Translations under genes and position numbers: made by a program
The notes under the pieces: model-generated
Seen by the model: only the letters and a program-made list of their open reading frames with translations
What the model was told of the DNA's origin: nothing
The model's database searches: none
DNA from: Phytohalomonas tamaricis
GTDB lineage: Bacteria; Pseudomonadota; Gammaproteobacteria; Pseudomonadales; Halomonadaceae
NCBI RefSeq assembly: GCF_003012345.1
Contig: NZ_PVRV01000019.1
Span: 62,001-126,000, forward strand
DNA: 64,000 nucleotides
Direction of reading: 5' to 3'
Part shown: one piece after another, positions 28,591 to 37,747 of the stretch
How the letters are laid out: every line of letters starts with the position of its first letter
Numbering within the stretch: position 1 is the stretch's first letter

Positions 28591-28851
28591 TGCTCAGTCC
28601 GTCCGATCGCAGTAATAAAAAAGGCTTCCGTGTAACAGGCTAGCGTTGCGTCATCGCACACTAGCCTGTGGACACTCATTCCCGGCAGTCATGGCAATAC
28701 CACACCGAGGGATCAGGCCATGATACCCAATTCTAGTCACATTGGGTCTAGCCTAGTTATTTTGTCGATAAAAAAATTTAACAAGATGAATAAATTCCCA
28801 TGATTTAGGCAGTTACGTGCCTACAGTTTTAAACCACACTTTACTCACAAC

Positions 28852-28860
28852 TTATCCACT
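28852..28860 (+). promoter_or_regulatory. Candidate DnaA box upstream of nrdA
   Basis: TTATCCACT differs at one position from the consensus TTATCCACA and lies 17 bases before the first NrdR-type box. DnaA is known to act at the E. coli nrdAB promoter, so position gives this short match some weight. Confidence 0.5.
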
Positions 28861-28876
28861 AGACTCGCTGCTCAAA

Positions 28877-28923
28877 CAACACTATCTTGTGCCGCATAGA
28901 CTAGCAGCCACCACATATTGGGC
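28877..28923 (+). promoter_or_regulatory. Pair of NrdR boxes upstream of nrdA
   Basis: Two 16-base sites, 28877-28892 (CAACACTATCTTGTGC) and 28908-28923 (CCACCACATATTGGGC), each match about 11 of 16 positions of the NrdR consensus. They are exactly 31 bases apart, three DNA turns, the spacing known for tandem NrdR sites. NrdR is the ATP/dATP-sensing repressor of ribonucleotide reductase genes. The nrdR gene itself is not in the window. Confidence 0.6.
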
Positions 28924-29088
28924 TCTAGCAAGTTTCACCCCTACTCGTCAACAGTCACGTAACTTCTATACTTAACGGACTAATTATGCCGTTTCGGCCA
29001 TTTAGTGTGGCGCTTTGTTACGTGGGCTCGCAGAGAGGCAAAAACAGTAGTGATCACTTATTTTCACAGGCAAGGGAAGTAGGCGCCC

Positions 29089-32004
29089 ATGGATACCACA
29101 CTCTCCTCCGAATACGCTGCGGATGATTTGTTGTTCAACGAGAACGCGCCGAAAAGTCTGCGCGTCATCAAGCGCGGCGGCGATGTCGTCGCGTTCACCC
29201 CTAGCAAGATCTCGGTGGCGATTACCAAGGCATTCCTTGCCGTGGAAGGTGAAAATGCCGCCACCTCCTCGCGTATCCGCGAGCAGGTCAAAGAGCTGAC
29301 CCAGCAGATCATGAGTGCCTTCGAGCGCCGCATGCCCGATGGCGGCACGCTGCACATCGAAGACATCCAGGATCAGGTCGAACTGGCACTGATGCGTTCG
29401 GGAGAACACAAGGTAGCCCGTGCTTACGTGCTCTATCGTGAAGAGCATAACCGTCAGCGTGCGGCACAGACCCAGGGCATTGAAAAGCCCCATCCGACGA
29501 TTAACGTCACCCAGAAGGACGGCAGTACACGTCCACTCGACCTGGGCCGTATCGAAACGCTGGTGAACGAAGCCTGCGAAGGTCTGGCGCATGTCGATGC
29601 CAAGCGCATCGTCGATGAGTCGGTCAAGAACCTCTACAACGGCGTGCCGGTCGACGGTGTTGCTACCGCGCTGATGATGACCGCGCGCATGCTGGTCGAG
29701 AAAGACCCCAACTACACTTACGTCACCGCTCGTCTTTTGCAGGACAACCTGCGCCGCGAAGCGCTGTCCTTCCTGGGCGTGGCCGAAGAAGCCACCTTTG
29801 GCGACATGGCCACGCTCTATAAGGAAGCATTCAAGGTCTATATCGCCCGTGGCATCGAGTTTGAACAGCTTGACCCCAAGCTCGCCGAGTTCGATCTGGA
29901 GCGTCTGGGCGCTGCGCTGAATCACTCACGTGATAATCAGTTCACCTATCTCGGCTTGCAGACGCTTTACGACCGCTACTTCCTGCATCGCAACGGCGTG
30001 CGCTATGAGCTGCCACAGGTAATGTTCATGCGCGTCGCGATGGGCCTGGCGCTTAACGAAGATGATCGCGAAGCACGCACGATCGAGTTTTATGAGCTGC
30101 TATCCAGCTTCGACTACATGGCTTCCACGCCGACGCTGTTCAATGCCGGCACGATACGCAGTCAGCTTTCTTCGTGCTATCTGACCACGGTCCCCGATGC
30201 ACTGGATGGCATCTACGGCGCAATCCGTGACAACGCCATGCTCTCCAAGTGGGCCGGCGGACTCGGCAACGACTGGACACCGGTGCGTGCACTGGGCTCC
30301 TACATCAAGGGTACCAACGGCAAGAGCCAGGGCGTTGTGCCCTTCCTCAAGGTCGTCAACGACACCGCCGTCGCCGTCAATCAGGGTGGCAAGCGCAAGG
30401 GTGCGGTCTGTGCCTATCTCGAAAGCTGGCACCTCGACGTCGAAGAGTTCCTTGAGCTGCGCAAGAACACCGGTGACGATCGTCGTCGTACCCATGATAT
30501 GAATACCGCCAACTGGGTGCCGGACCTGTTCATGAAGCGTGTGATCGAGGACAAGGAGTGGACACTGTTCTCGCCCTCCAATACTCCTGATCTGCACGAC
30601 CTGTATGGCGCCGCGTTTGAGAAGCGCTTCGAAGAATACGAAGCAATGACACGCTCCGGCGAGATCACGTTGTTCAAACGTGTCCAGGCCAAAGACCTGT
30701 GGCGCAAGATGCTGTCGATGCTGTTCGAAACAGGTCATCCGTGGATTACCTTCAAGGACCCCTGCAACCTGCGCAGCCCGCAGCGTCACGCCGGTGTCGT
30801 CCACTCATCCAACCTGTGCACCGAGATCACGCTCAACACTTCGGTCGATGAGATCGCGGTATGTAACCTGGGCTCGATCAATCTGGCCGCGCATATCGTC
30901 GATGGCAAGCTCGATAACGAAAAGCTCGGCCGCAGCGTCAAGACCGCTGTCCGTATGCTCGATAACGTCATCGACATCAACTACTACGCGGTACCGCAGG
31001 CAAAGAACTCCAACTTCAAGCATCGTCCGGTCGGCCTCGGGCTGATGGGCTTCCAGGATGCGCTTTACAAGCAGGGCATCGCCTATGCCTCTGATGCAGC
31101 GGTCGATTTTGCTGACCGTTCCATGGAGCTGATCAGCTATCACGCTATCGAGGCGTCAAGCGATCTCGCCGCCGAGCGTGGCCACTACAAGTCGTACGAA
31201 GGCTCGCTGTGGAGTCAGGGCATTCTGCCGCTCGACTCGATCAAGCTGTTGGCGCAGGAACGTGGCGAGCAGTACCTTAAGGTCGATACTTCCTCTACTC
31301 AGGACTGGGATCGTCTTCGCGAGAAGGTCGTTCAGCAGGGCATGCGCAACTCCAACGTGATGGCAATCGCACCGACCGCGACGATTTCCAACATCTGTGG
31401 CGTAGCTCAGTCGATTGAGCCGACCTATCAGAACCTCTATGTGAAGTCGAACCTGTCCGGCGAGTTCACGGTAGTCAATGCTCACATGATCAATGACCTT
31501 AAAGAGGCCGGTCTGTGGGACGAAGTAATGATCAACGATCTCAAGTACTACGATGGCAGCGTCCAGCCGATCGATCGTATCCCTGACGCACTCAAGCAGC
31601 GCTACGCCACTGCCTTCGAAATCGAAGCCAAGTGGATCGTTGCAGCCGCATCGCGTCGTCAGAAGTGGATCGACCAGGCACAGTCACTGAACCTGTATAT
31701 CAGCGGCGTGTCCGGCAAGAAGCTCGATGAGACCTACAAGATGGCGTGGCTGATGGGCCTGAAAACAACGTACTACCTGCGCGCCCAGGCCTCGACGCGT
31801 CTTGAAAAATCGACCCTCAAGGGCACCGACGGCAAGCTGACCGGTGTCAAACTGGGCGGCTCCACGTCTAGCGAAAGCGCGGCAGTGCCCGCTACGCCTG
31901 CAGCAACAGCGCCTGCTGTGCCTGCCGACACACAGCAACCACTGGGTTCGGCACCGCCGTTGGCCTGTTCACTCGATGATCCCGACTGCGAGGCGTGTCA
32001 GTAA
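29089..32004 (+). CDS. nrdA: Ribonucleoside-diphosphate reductase alpha subunit
   Basis: Class I RNR large subunit of 971 residues, which reduces ribonucleotides to deoxyribonucleotides. Longer than E. coli NrdA (761) because two ATP-cone allosteric domains precede the barrel: about 23-117 (SLRVIKRGGDVVAF) and about 138-226. The second is more diverged. Active-site regions SSNLCTEITLNT and CNLGSINLA are present, and the C-terminal redox cysteines lie in CSLDDPDCEACQ. The multi-cone layout is shared with Pseudomonas and chlamydial enzymes. It is followed by nrdB after 110 bases. Confidence 0.96.
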   Translation: MDTTLSSEYAADDLLFNENAPKSLRVIKRGGDVVAFTPSKISVAITKAFLAVEGENAATSSRIREQVKELTQQIMSAFERRMPDGGTLHIEDIQDQVELALMRSGEHKVARAYVLYREEHNRQRAAQTQGIEKPHPTINVTQKDGSTRPLDLGRIETLVNEACEGLAHVDAKRIVDESVKNLYNGVPVDGVATALMMTARMLVEKDPNYTYVTARLLQDNLRREALSFLGVAEEATFGDMATLYKEAFKVYIARGIEFEQLDPKLAEFDLERLGAALNHSRDNQFTYLGLQTLYDRYFLHRNGVRYELPQVMFMRVAMGLALNEDDREARTIEFYELLSSFDYMASTPTLFNAGTIRSQLSSCYLTTVPDALDGIYGAIRDNAMLSKWAGGLGNDWTPVRALGSYIKGTNGKSQGVVPFLKVVNDTAVAVNQGGKRKGAVCAYLESWHLDVEEFLELRKNTGDDRRRTHDMNTANWVPDLFMKRVIEDKEWTLFSPSNTPDLHDLYGAAFEKRFEEYEAMTRSGEITLFKRVQAKDLWRKMLSMLFETGHPWITFKDPCNLRSPQRHAGVVHSSNLCTEITLNTSVDEIAVCNLGSINLAAHIVDGKLDNEKLGRSVKTAVRMLDNVIDINYYAVPQAKNSNFKHRPVGLGLMGFQDALYKQGIAYASDAAVDFADRSMELISYHAIEASSDLAAERGHYKSYEGSLWSQGILPLDSIKLLAQERGEQYLKVDTSSTQDWDRLREKVVQQGMRNSNVMAIAPTATISNICGVAQSIEPTYQNLYVKSNLSGEFTVVNAHMINDLKEAGLWDEVMINDLKYYDGSVQPIDRIPDALKQRYATAFEIEAKWIVAAASRRQKWIDQAQSLNLYISGVSGKKLDETYKMAWLMGLKTTYYLRAQASTRLEKSTLKGTDGKLTGVKLGGSTSSESAAVPATPAATAPAVPADTQQPLGSAPPLACSLDDPDCEACQ

Positions 32005-32114
32005 GCCTTACCAGCGGATGTCGTACGGCAGCTTCCCCTATGGAAGCTGCCGCCGACAAGCGACCCAAGTACTAGACGCCGCCGCACCGCGTAACGGTGG
32101 CAAGGATGAATAGC

Positions 32115-33251
32115 ATGCAAGAACTCGATTTTTCCGATGAGCAAGCGACCGTAGCGCCTGCTGACACCAGCAGCGCCGATCAGATCGATACCAGCGGTCT
32201 GGGCGATATTGTCGTTGGTGCCGCCCGCATCGATGCCAGCCAGAAGGCGATGATCAATGCCCGTTCCGACGTCAACCAGCTGTTGCCGCTGAAGTACAGC
32301 TGGGCGTGGGAAAAGTACCTCGCCGGCTGCAACAACCACTGGATGCCGACCGAAGTCTCGATGCAGGCGGATATCGCCACCTGGCGTGCGCCGGTGAACA
32401 GTCCAGAAGGCCTGACCGAAGACGAAGTACTGATGCTCAAGCGCAACCTGGGCTTCTTCGCCACGGCAGAATCCCTGGTCGCCAACAACATCGTGCTGGC
32501 GGTATATCGCAACATCACCAACCCTGAGTGTCGTCAGTACCTACTGCGTCAGGCGTTTGAAGAAGCGATCCACACCCACACGTTCCAGTACATCTGCACC
32601 TCGCTCGGTCTTGATGAAGGCGAGCTGTTCAACATGTACCGTGAAGTACCGTCGATCACCGACAAGGATGCCTGGGCGCTGCAGTACACCCAGGCGCTGG
32701 AAGACCCCAACTTCAAGACCGGTACCGTTGAGCGTGATCAAGCGTTCCTGCGCGCTCTGGTAGCCTTCTACGTCATCTTCGAAGGCATGTGGTTCTACAC
32801 TGGCTTCGCGCAGATTCTGGCCCTAGGCCGTCGCAACAAGATGGTCGGCATCTCCGAGCAGTATCAGTACATCCTGCGCGACGAGTCGATCCACCTGAAC
32901 TTCGGCATCGACTGCATCAACCAGATCAAGATCGAGAACCCGCATCTGTGGACGCCAGAGTTTCAGGCCGAAATCCGTGGGATGCTGCACAAGGCGTGTG
33001 AGCTGGAAGTGGCTTACGGGCGTGAAACCATGCCGCGTGGCATCCTCGGTCTCAACGCCGAGCTATGCGAGAAGTACATGCATTTCATCACCAACCGTCG
33101 CGCCGAGCAGATCGGTCTGGCCCCGCTGTTTGCGGAAGTGGAAAACCCCTTCCCGTGGATGTCGGAGCTGATCGACCTGCCGAAGGAAAAGAACTTCTTC
33201 GAGACGCGGGTCACCGAATATCAGACCGGCGGCGCGCTGAGCTGGGATTGA
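32115..33251 (+). CDS. nrdB: Ribonucleotide reductase beta subunit, class Ic-type metal site
   Basis: Small subunit (R2) of 378 residues that houses the dimetal cofactor initiating catalysis. Ligand segments are TAES (E119), FEEAIH (E150, H153), IFEGMWFY and [10 protein letters not shown]. Aligned by the exact 31-residue spacing, E119 replaces the class Ia ligand D84 of E. coli, and F157 (EAIHTHTF) stands where the radical tyrosine Y122 should be. Both changes are the signature of Chlamydia-type class Ic enzymes, which use a Mn/Fe centre instead of a tyrosyl radical. The ATG at 32115 has AGGA eight bases upstream; the ATG at 32106 is an alternative. A terminator follows. Confidence 0.94.
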   Translation: MQELDFSDEQATVAPADTSSADQIDTSGLGDIVVGAARIDASQKAMINARSDVNQLLPLKYSWAWEKYLAGCNNHWMPTEVSMQADIATWRAPVNSPEGLTEDEVLMLKRNLGFFATAESLVANNIVLAVYRNITNPECRQYLLRQAFEEAIHTHTFQYICTSLGLDEGELFNMYREVPSITDKDAWALQYTQALEDPNFKTGTVERDQAFLRALVAFYVIFEGMWFYTGFAQILALGRRNKMVGISEQYQYILRDESIHLNFGIDCINQIKIENPHLWTPEFQAEIRGMLHKACELEVAYGRETMPRGILGLNAELCEKYMHFITNRRAEQIGLAPLFAEVENPFPWMSELIDLPKEKNFFETRVTEYQTGGALSWD

Positions 33252-33280
33252 TAGAAGCAGACATCATCTGCCTATCGAAG

Positions 33281-33305
33281 CGCCCCGCATTGCGGGGCGT
33301 TTTTT
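33281..33305 (+). terminator. Rho-independent terminator of nrdAB
   Basis: CGCCCCGC, an ATT loop, GCGGGGCG and six T residues, 29 bases after the nrdB stop. Confidence 0.92.
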
Positions 33306-33394
33306 ATTGCGCCTTAACGCCTTTGCCGCTTTTGTATTCAGTCCTTGATCTAGCTACCCTTTTTGAACAGCCATTGGAAAAGGAGGATCTTGGC

Positions 33395-33622
33395 ATGCTA
33401 CGTAACGGATTATTCATTGCTTTGGTCGCCGCCTCGCTAACCGCCTGCGGCACCACAACTACTGAGCGCACTGCCAGCGGCGCCGGTATTGGTGCGGCGA
33501 CAGGTGCTGCTGTGGGCACAGTCACCGGAGGCAGCGGCACGACCGGTGCACTTATTGGCGGTGCTGCTGGCGCTGCAGCAGGTGGTCTTACCGATGAAGA
33601 CGACATCAACCTGAGTGAGTGA
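33395..33622 (+). CDS. Small glycine-zipper lipoprotein
   Basis: A 75-residue protein with a lipoprotein signal peptide (lipobox LTAC, C18), then a glycine/alanine-rich stretch with small-residue periodicity (GAGIGAATGAAVG, GALIGGAAGAAAGG) typical of glycine-zipper or YMGG-like outer-membrane lipoproteins, and an acidic tail. A strong AGGAGG site lies before the ATG at 33395. The gene has its own terminator. Function unknown. Confidence 0.82.
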   Translation: MLRNGLFIALVAASLTACGTTTTERTASGAGIGAATGAAVGTVTGGSGTTGALIGGAAGAAAGGLTDEDDINLSE

Positions 33623-33647
33623 TCGTTTTTAATCTCTTCAGGTCAAT

Positions 33648-33684
33648 AAAAAGCCGCCCCGTTTACCCGGAGCGGCTTTTTTCC
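33648..33684. terminator. Terminator after the lipoprotein gene
   Basis: AAAAAGCCGC with a pyrimidine-rich loop and GCGGCTTTTTT, between the convergent lipoprotein and purK genes; the A-run makes it usable on both strands. Confidence 0.85.
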
Positions 33685-33706
33685 CCTGCAATTATTTCCT
33701 GAATGA

Positions 33707-34819
33707 CTACTCGAAACTAAAGCGCGGCGATGGCGCCTCAGGCAGCAGCGCAGCGCAGGCGCCTACCTTATCAAGCAGCTCTTCATGACTAGCAGCAAGC
33801 AGGTTAATGTGGCCCAGCTTGCGTCCGGCGCGCTCGGTCTTGTCGTAGCGGTGCAGATGAGCATCAGCGATGGCGAGAATGGCCGTGTTGTCCCCTTCCC
33901 GCCCGATCAGGTTGATCATGCAGGTCGGCGCACGTGCTGCTGTGTCGCCCAGCGGTAGCCCCTGGATCGCACGCAGATGGTTCTCGAACTGGCTGGTGAC
34001 TGCACCGTCCATCGTCCAATGACCGGAGTTATGTACGCGCGGCGCCATCTCGTTGGCGAGCAATTGCCCGTCACGGACCTGGAACAGCTCAAGCGTCAGC
34101 ACGCCAACGTAATCGAGCTCATCAAGCAGCGCGCGAATGTAGGTCTCAGCGGTGGCCTGCACGCCCGCATCCAGATCGGGCAGCGGCGCAATCGAGTAGC
34201 GCAGAATGCCATCAACGTGCTGATTTTCAGCCATCGGGTAGAACACAATCTGGCCGTCACGACCACGCACGGCAATGATCGAGACCTCGCGCACGAAGTC
34301 GACAAACGCTTCAACGATCAACTGTGGATGATTGATGCTCGCCCATGCTTCAGCGGCCTCGGCTGGGTCACGCAGCACTGCCTGTCCCTTGCCGTCGTAG
34401 CCTTCAGTAATGGATTTAGCCACCACCGGGCACCCCAATTCACGTGCCGCGGCTTCGAGCGCCGCGGCGCTATCGACTAGGCGATACTGTGGCGTGGGTA
34501 TATTCAAGCGGGTGAACAGTGCCTTTTCTTCTGCTCGGTTCTGGCAGATGCGGATCGCTTCACTTGAAGGATAAACAGGCTTTTGCGCCTCGATCGTACG
34601 CACCAGATCGACCGAAAGATGTTCAAACTCGTAGGACACGAGATCAACCTTGGCAAGAAATTCATCGAGGTGCTGCTGATCGGGATCGATAATGATATCG
34701 CCGATACCTGCACTAGGATTACCGGTCGGATCGAGAAAGACGAAACGATTGGCTAGCGGATATCCCGCCAGTGCCAACATGCGGCCCAGTTGGCCGGCGC
34801 CCAGAATGCCGATGCGCAT
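33707..34819 (-). CDS. purK: N5-carboxyaminoimidazole ribonucleotide synthase
   Basis: ATP-grasp enzyme of 370 residues that makes N5-CAIR from AIR, bicarbonate and ATP in purine synthesis. The N-terminus MRIGILGAGQLGRMLALAGYP is diagnostic, and the ATP-grasp loop SITEGYDGKGQ and the metal-site region ANEMAPRVHNSGHWT are visible. It lies 88 bases downstream of purE on the same strand, the usual purEK operon. Confidence 0.96.
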   Translation of the reverse strand: MRIGILGAGQLGRMLALAGYPLANRFVFLDPTGNPSAGIGDIIIDPDQQHLDEFLAKVDLVSYEFEHLSVDLVRTIEAQKPVYPSSEAIRICQNRAEEKALFTRLNIPTPQYRLVDSAAALEAAARELGCPVVAKSITEGYDGKGQAVLRDPAEAAEAWASINHPQLIVEAFVDFVREVSIIAVRGRDGQIVFYPMAENQHVDGILRYSIAPLPDLDAGVQATAETYIRALLDELDYVGVLTLELFQVRDGQLLANEMAPRVHNSGHWTMDGAVTSQFENHLRAIQGLPLGDTAARAPTCMINLIGREGDNTAILAIADAHLHRYDKTERAGRKLGHINLLAASHEELLDKVGACAALLPEAPSPRFSFE

Positions 34820-34907
34820 AAGGGTTGAACCTTTAATAGGACGTGACTTGTAAGCAAGACATGGTAACGATCATGCCGACGCTGAACCCGACTCACGAGC
34901 GCCGGAC

Positions 34908-35399
34908 TTACTCCGCGCGGGGATCGGGATTGTCGAGTACCGTCTGCGTTTGTTCCGCGCGAAAGGCCTCGACTGCCGCGCGTACTTCAGCGTCATGCGT
35001 GCCGATGATCTGCGCTGCCAGCAGGCCTGCATTGGTTGCGCCCGCCTTGCCGATCGCCAGCGTACCGACGGCGATACCGCCTGGCATCTGCACGATCGAC
35101 AACAGCGAATCCAGCCCTTTCAAAGCCTTGGACTCGACCGGTACGCCCAGCACCGGCAGTGCCGTCTGCGAGGCCACCATGCCGGGCAAGTGCGCCGCGC
35201 CACCGGCCCCGGCAATGATCACCTCAAGCCCGCGCCCGGCGGCCTGCCTGGCATAGTCAAACAGCAGATCCGGGGTACGATGCGCCGAGACAACACGTGC
35301 CTCATAAGGCACGCCGAGACGCTCTAGCATATTCACAGCGTGCTCCATGACCGGCCAGTCCGATTTGGAACCCATTATGACACCGACAAGAGGCTGCAT
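34908..35399 (-). CDS. purE: N5-CAIR mutase, catalytic subunit
   Basis: Class I PurE of 163 residues that converts N5-CAIR to CAIR. The start [18 protein letters not shown] includes the substrate loop GSKSDW, and VSAHRTPD carries the catalytic histidine; GGAAHLPGM and the C-terminal helices are as expected. The ATG at 35399 gives the family length; upstream in-frame starts would add up to 43 unrelated residues. Confidence 0.96.
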   Translation of the reverse strand: MQPLVGVIMGSKSDWPVMEHAVNMLERLGVPYEARVVSAHRTPDLLFDYARQAAGRGLEVIIAGAGGAAHLPGMVASQTALPVLGVPVESKALKGLDSLLSIVQMPGGIAVGTLAIGKAGATNAGLLAAQIIGTHDAEVRAAVEAFRAEQTQTVLDNPDPRAE

Positions 35400-35559
35400 G
35401 GCCCTATCCCGTAATTGAGTGGTTAGCTGAAATAAACCGTGATGTGGCGCAATGACACCAAAAGACGTGCAGCATACCCGCAAGCGCCAGAAGGGGAAAG
35501 CCGCCGAGTCGTCTGCGTTTCGGGTCACGTCGTCGCGATGAGACTGGCTTGAAAAGGTA

Positions 35560-35583
35560 AACGCCCCGCGGGCGCAGGGCGTT
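35560..35583 (-). terminator. Terminator of the GST gene
   Basis: AACGCCC and GGGCGTT flank a ten-base GC-rich loop, 22 bases downstream of the GST stop; the minus strand continues TTTACCTTTTC. Confidence 0.6.
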
Positions 35584-35605
35584 CATCGAGGGCACTTACC
35601 TTTGC

Positions 35606-36244
35606 TTATAGCTGCGGGGCGGTGCGCTGAAAGCTGTCGAGTCGACTCATCTTTTCCCACCACGTGTTGACGCCGGGAAATTCGCTCAGTAGCTGCTGGC
35701 CCTCTTCCGTCATCGCCATATACGCCATGATCGGTGCCAACAGCAGATCGACATAGGAGGCAGGCCCCGCGACCAGATGCGGTCGCATGCTTAATACCTT
35801 CTCCAGCAGCTCAAACTGATGGCGTATTTCGGGCAACGCCTGCTCGGCGACAGCGTCATCGACGGGCCGGCCCAGAAACGGATTGATGATGCGCTGCCAG
35901 ACCAGTTTGCCGATCATGCTCGGATAGATGTAGTTGTTGATCACCGCCGCCCACTGTCGCATATCGACGCGATCATCGAGATTGCGTGGAAAGAAGGCCG
36001 GTGCGGGAAAGTGCCCTTCGAGGAACTCAGCGATGGCATCAGTCTCATAGAGGATGCGTCCCCCGGTTTCCAATGCCGGTACCTTACCGAAAGGATGGCG
36101 GCGCAGATGCTCCGGTGTGAGATGTTCTCCCTTCAGAATATCGATGGCCACGCGCTCGTAAGGCACGCCTTTTTCGATAAATAGCATACGCACCGTGCGG
36201 ACATAGGTACTACCATCAAAACCGTACAGTGTGAAATCGCTCAT
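35606..36244 (-). CDS. Glutathione S-transferase family protein
   Basis: A 212-residue cytosolic GST: thioredoxin-like domain 1-80 (LYGFDGSTYVRTVRMLFIEKG, then FGKVPALETGG and ETDAIAEFLE for glutathione binding) and an all-helical C-terminal domain. S8/T9 in the first loop are candidate catalytic residues. The class and substrate are unknown. AGGGGAAA lies just before the ATG. It diverges from the glycan operon. Confidence 0.88.
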   Translation of the reverse strand: MSDFTLYGFDGSTYVRTVRMLFIEKGVPYERVAIDILKGEHLTPEHLRRHPFGKVPALETGGRILYETDAIAEFLEGHFPAPAFFPRNLDDRVDMRQWAAVINNYIYPSMIGKLVWQRIINPFLGRPVDDAVAEQALPEIRHQFELLEKVLSMRPHLVAGPASYVDLLLAPIMAYMAMTEEGQQLLSEFPGVNTWWEKMSRLDSFQRTAPQL

Positions 36245-36550
36245 TATTTCCCCTTTGGTTGCTCGGCTGGTGACTTCACAGCTAACGACTGGATTAGCTT
36301 ATTCTTTATTTATAAGCCAATTAAATTTCGTGTAGGGTAGTGACCAAAAGTACATGGCATTGGCCAGAAAGCGATGAAAAGCACGACCATGACCATGCGC
36401 GCTACACATCAGATTTGAACGCATTCGCGTCAGATCACGACACATCGCGACGTAATCCATTATAGCGTTGATGTGTCGTTTTGTTGTCTGGGCTCCCTAT
36501 CCTTGGTATTTCGTCTATATCTGTTATATCTGATCAGGGAGGATCATGCG
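36245..36550. promoter_or_regulatory. GST / glycan operon intergenic region
   Basis: About 300 bases without a gene. AT-rich sequence near 36300-36330 may hold promoters for both directions. The notable part is the leader hairpin at 36437-36485 before the glycosyltransferase gene. Confidence 0.5.
36437..36485 (+). promoter_or_regulatory. Terminator-like leader hairpin of the glycan operon
   Basis: ACGACACATC (36437-36446) pairs perfectly with GATGTGTCGT (36470-36479), and GTTTTGTTG follows. The 23-base loop contains a further small palindrome (TAATCCATTA). It lies 66 bases before the glycosyltransferase ATG and no rightward gene ends just upstream, so it may be an attenuator in the leader. 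Confidence 0.5.
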
Positions 36551-37747
36551 ATGAGTTGGGCGGGACCACACCAATACACTATCGGTAAGACAAGGCGTCA
36601 GAGCAAAAAACTAAGAACGGTAGAACGCACTTCTTCTCTTGATAAAAATGCACCCACGCTTCTTTGTCTTTCACATCTGCGCTGGCGTTTTGTTTATCAA
36701 CGCCCGCAGCATTTGATGTCACGTTTTGCCCGGACACATCGCGTTCTCTTTTTCGAAGAACCGATCGAGAGCGATCAACCGTTCCCGTGGCTTGAGGTAA
36801 GCGAAGAAGAGGATGGCGTTACCGTACTGGTGCCACGGCTTCCAGCGCACTGCACAGGTGAAGCCGTTGAACAGGCCCAGCGCACGTTACTTGACGAGTA
36901 CCTTGAAGGCGTACCGAAAGAGAGCCTCGTCGTCTGGTATTACACGCCGATGAGCCTCAGTTTTGCCGATCATCTCACGCCGCGATTGACGGTTTATGAC
37001 TGCATGGATGAGCTTTCCGCATTCGAGGGGGCGCCTCCTGAGTTACTTGAGCGCGAACGGCGCCTGATGCAAAAGGCCGACGTGATCTTTACCGGTGGTG
37101 TCAGTCTGTTCGAGGCTAAACGCACGCTTCACAATAATGTGCATCCGTTTCCTAGCAGTGTGGATATCGACCATTTTGCCAAGGCGCGTGATCCATTGCC
37201 TGAGCCCGAAGATCAGGCAAGCATTCCTTATCCACGTCTTGGTTTTTATGGCGTTATCGATGAACGCCTGGATCTCGAACTGCTTGCCGAAATGGCGCGT
37301 CAGCGTCCCGACTGGCATTTCGTACTGGTGGGCCCGATCGTCAAGATCGACCCCGCTTCACTGCCTCAACGCAGCAATATTCATTATCTTGGCGGCAAGG
37401 CCTACGACGAATTGCCTGACTACCTGGCAGGCTGGGATGTTGCTTTGATGCCGTTTGCGCTTAACGAGTCGACACGGTTCATCAGCCCGACCAAAACCCC
37501 TGAATACCTGGCAGGCGGTCGGCCTGTCGTCTCGACACCGGTTACCGATGTGGTGCGGACCTACGGGCATACCGATCTTGTCAGGATCGCCGCTACACCG
37601 GCTGAATTCATTGCGGCGATCGAAGCGGCATTCGATGACTTGCAGGATCGAGAGCGCGTACTCAGCAGTGCCGATCAAATTCTCAAGGATATGTCCTGGG
37701 ACATTACCTGGAAGCTCATGGAGGAGCAGATGAAATGCGCACAATGA
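36551..37747 (+). CDS. GT-B glycosyltransferase
   Basis: A 398-residue glycosyltransferase of the two-Rossmann (GT-B) type. CLSHLRWRFVYQRPQHLMSRFAR is an N-terminal signature seen in family-1-type bacterial glycosyltransferases, and TRFISPTKTPEYLAGGRPVVSTP is the C-terminal nucleotide-sugar site. Cytoplasmic, no membrane helix. An AGGGAGG site lies eight bases before the ATG at 36551. The 3' end overlaps the UDP-galactopyranose mutase gene by 13 bases, so the sugar donor could be UDP-galactofuranose, which is inference from context. Confidence 0.88.
   Translation: MSWAGPHQYTIGKTRRQSKKLRTVERTSSLDKNAPTLLCLSHLRWRFVYQRPQHLMSRFARTHRVLFFEEPIESDQPFPWLEVSEEEDGVTVLVPRLPAHCTGEAVEQAQRTLLDEYLEGVPKESLVVWYYTPMSLSFADHLTPRLTVYDCMDELSAFEGAPPELLERERRLMQKADVIFTGGVSLFEAKRTLHNNVHPFPSSVDIDHFAKARDPLPEPEDQASIPYPRLGFYGVIDERLDLELLAEMARQRPDWHFVLVGPIVKIDPASLPQRSNIHYLGGKAYDELPDYLAGWDVALMPFALNESTRFISPTKTPEYLAGGRPVVSTPVTDVVRTYGHTDLVRIAATPAEFIAAIEAAFDDLQDRERVLSSADQILKDMSWDITWKLMEEQMKCAQ

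Larger units (their letters stand above)
28591..29088. promoter_or_regulatory. rstA/nrdA divergent regulatory region
   Basis: About 500 bases with no gene. It contains the nrdA control elements listed separately (DnaA box, two NrdR boxes) and AT-rich stretches near 28750-28800. No RstA box was recognised for rstAB autoregulation. Confidence 0.6.

Noticed and set aside
29002-29925. A 307-codon open frame antisense to the start of nrdA
   Set aside because: Antisense shadow of a conserved gene; it runs through the nrdA start and has no plausible product.
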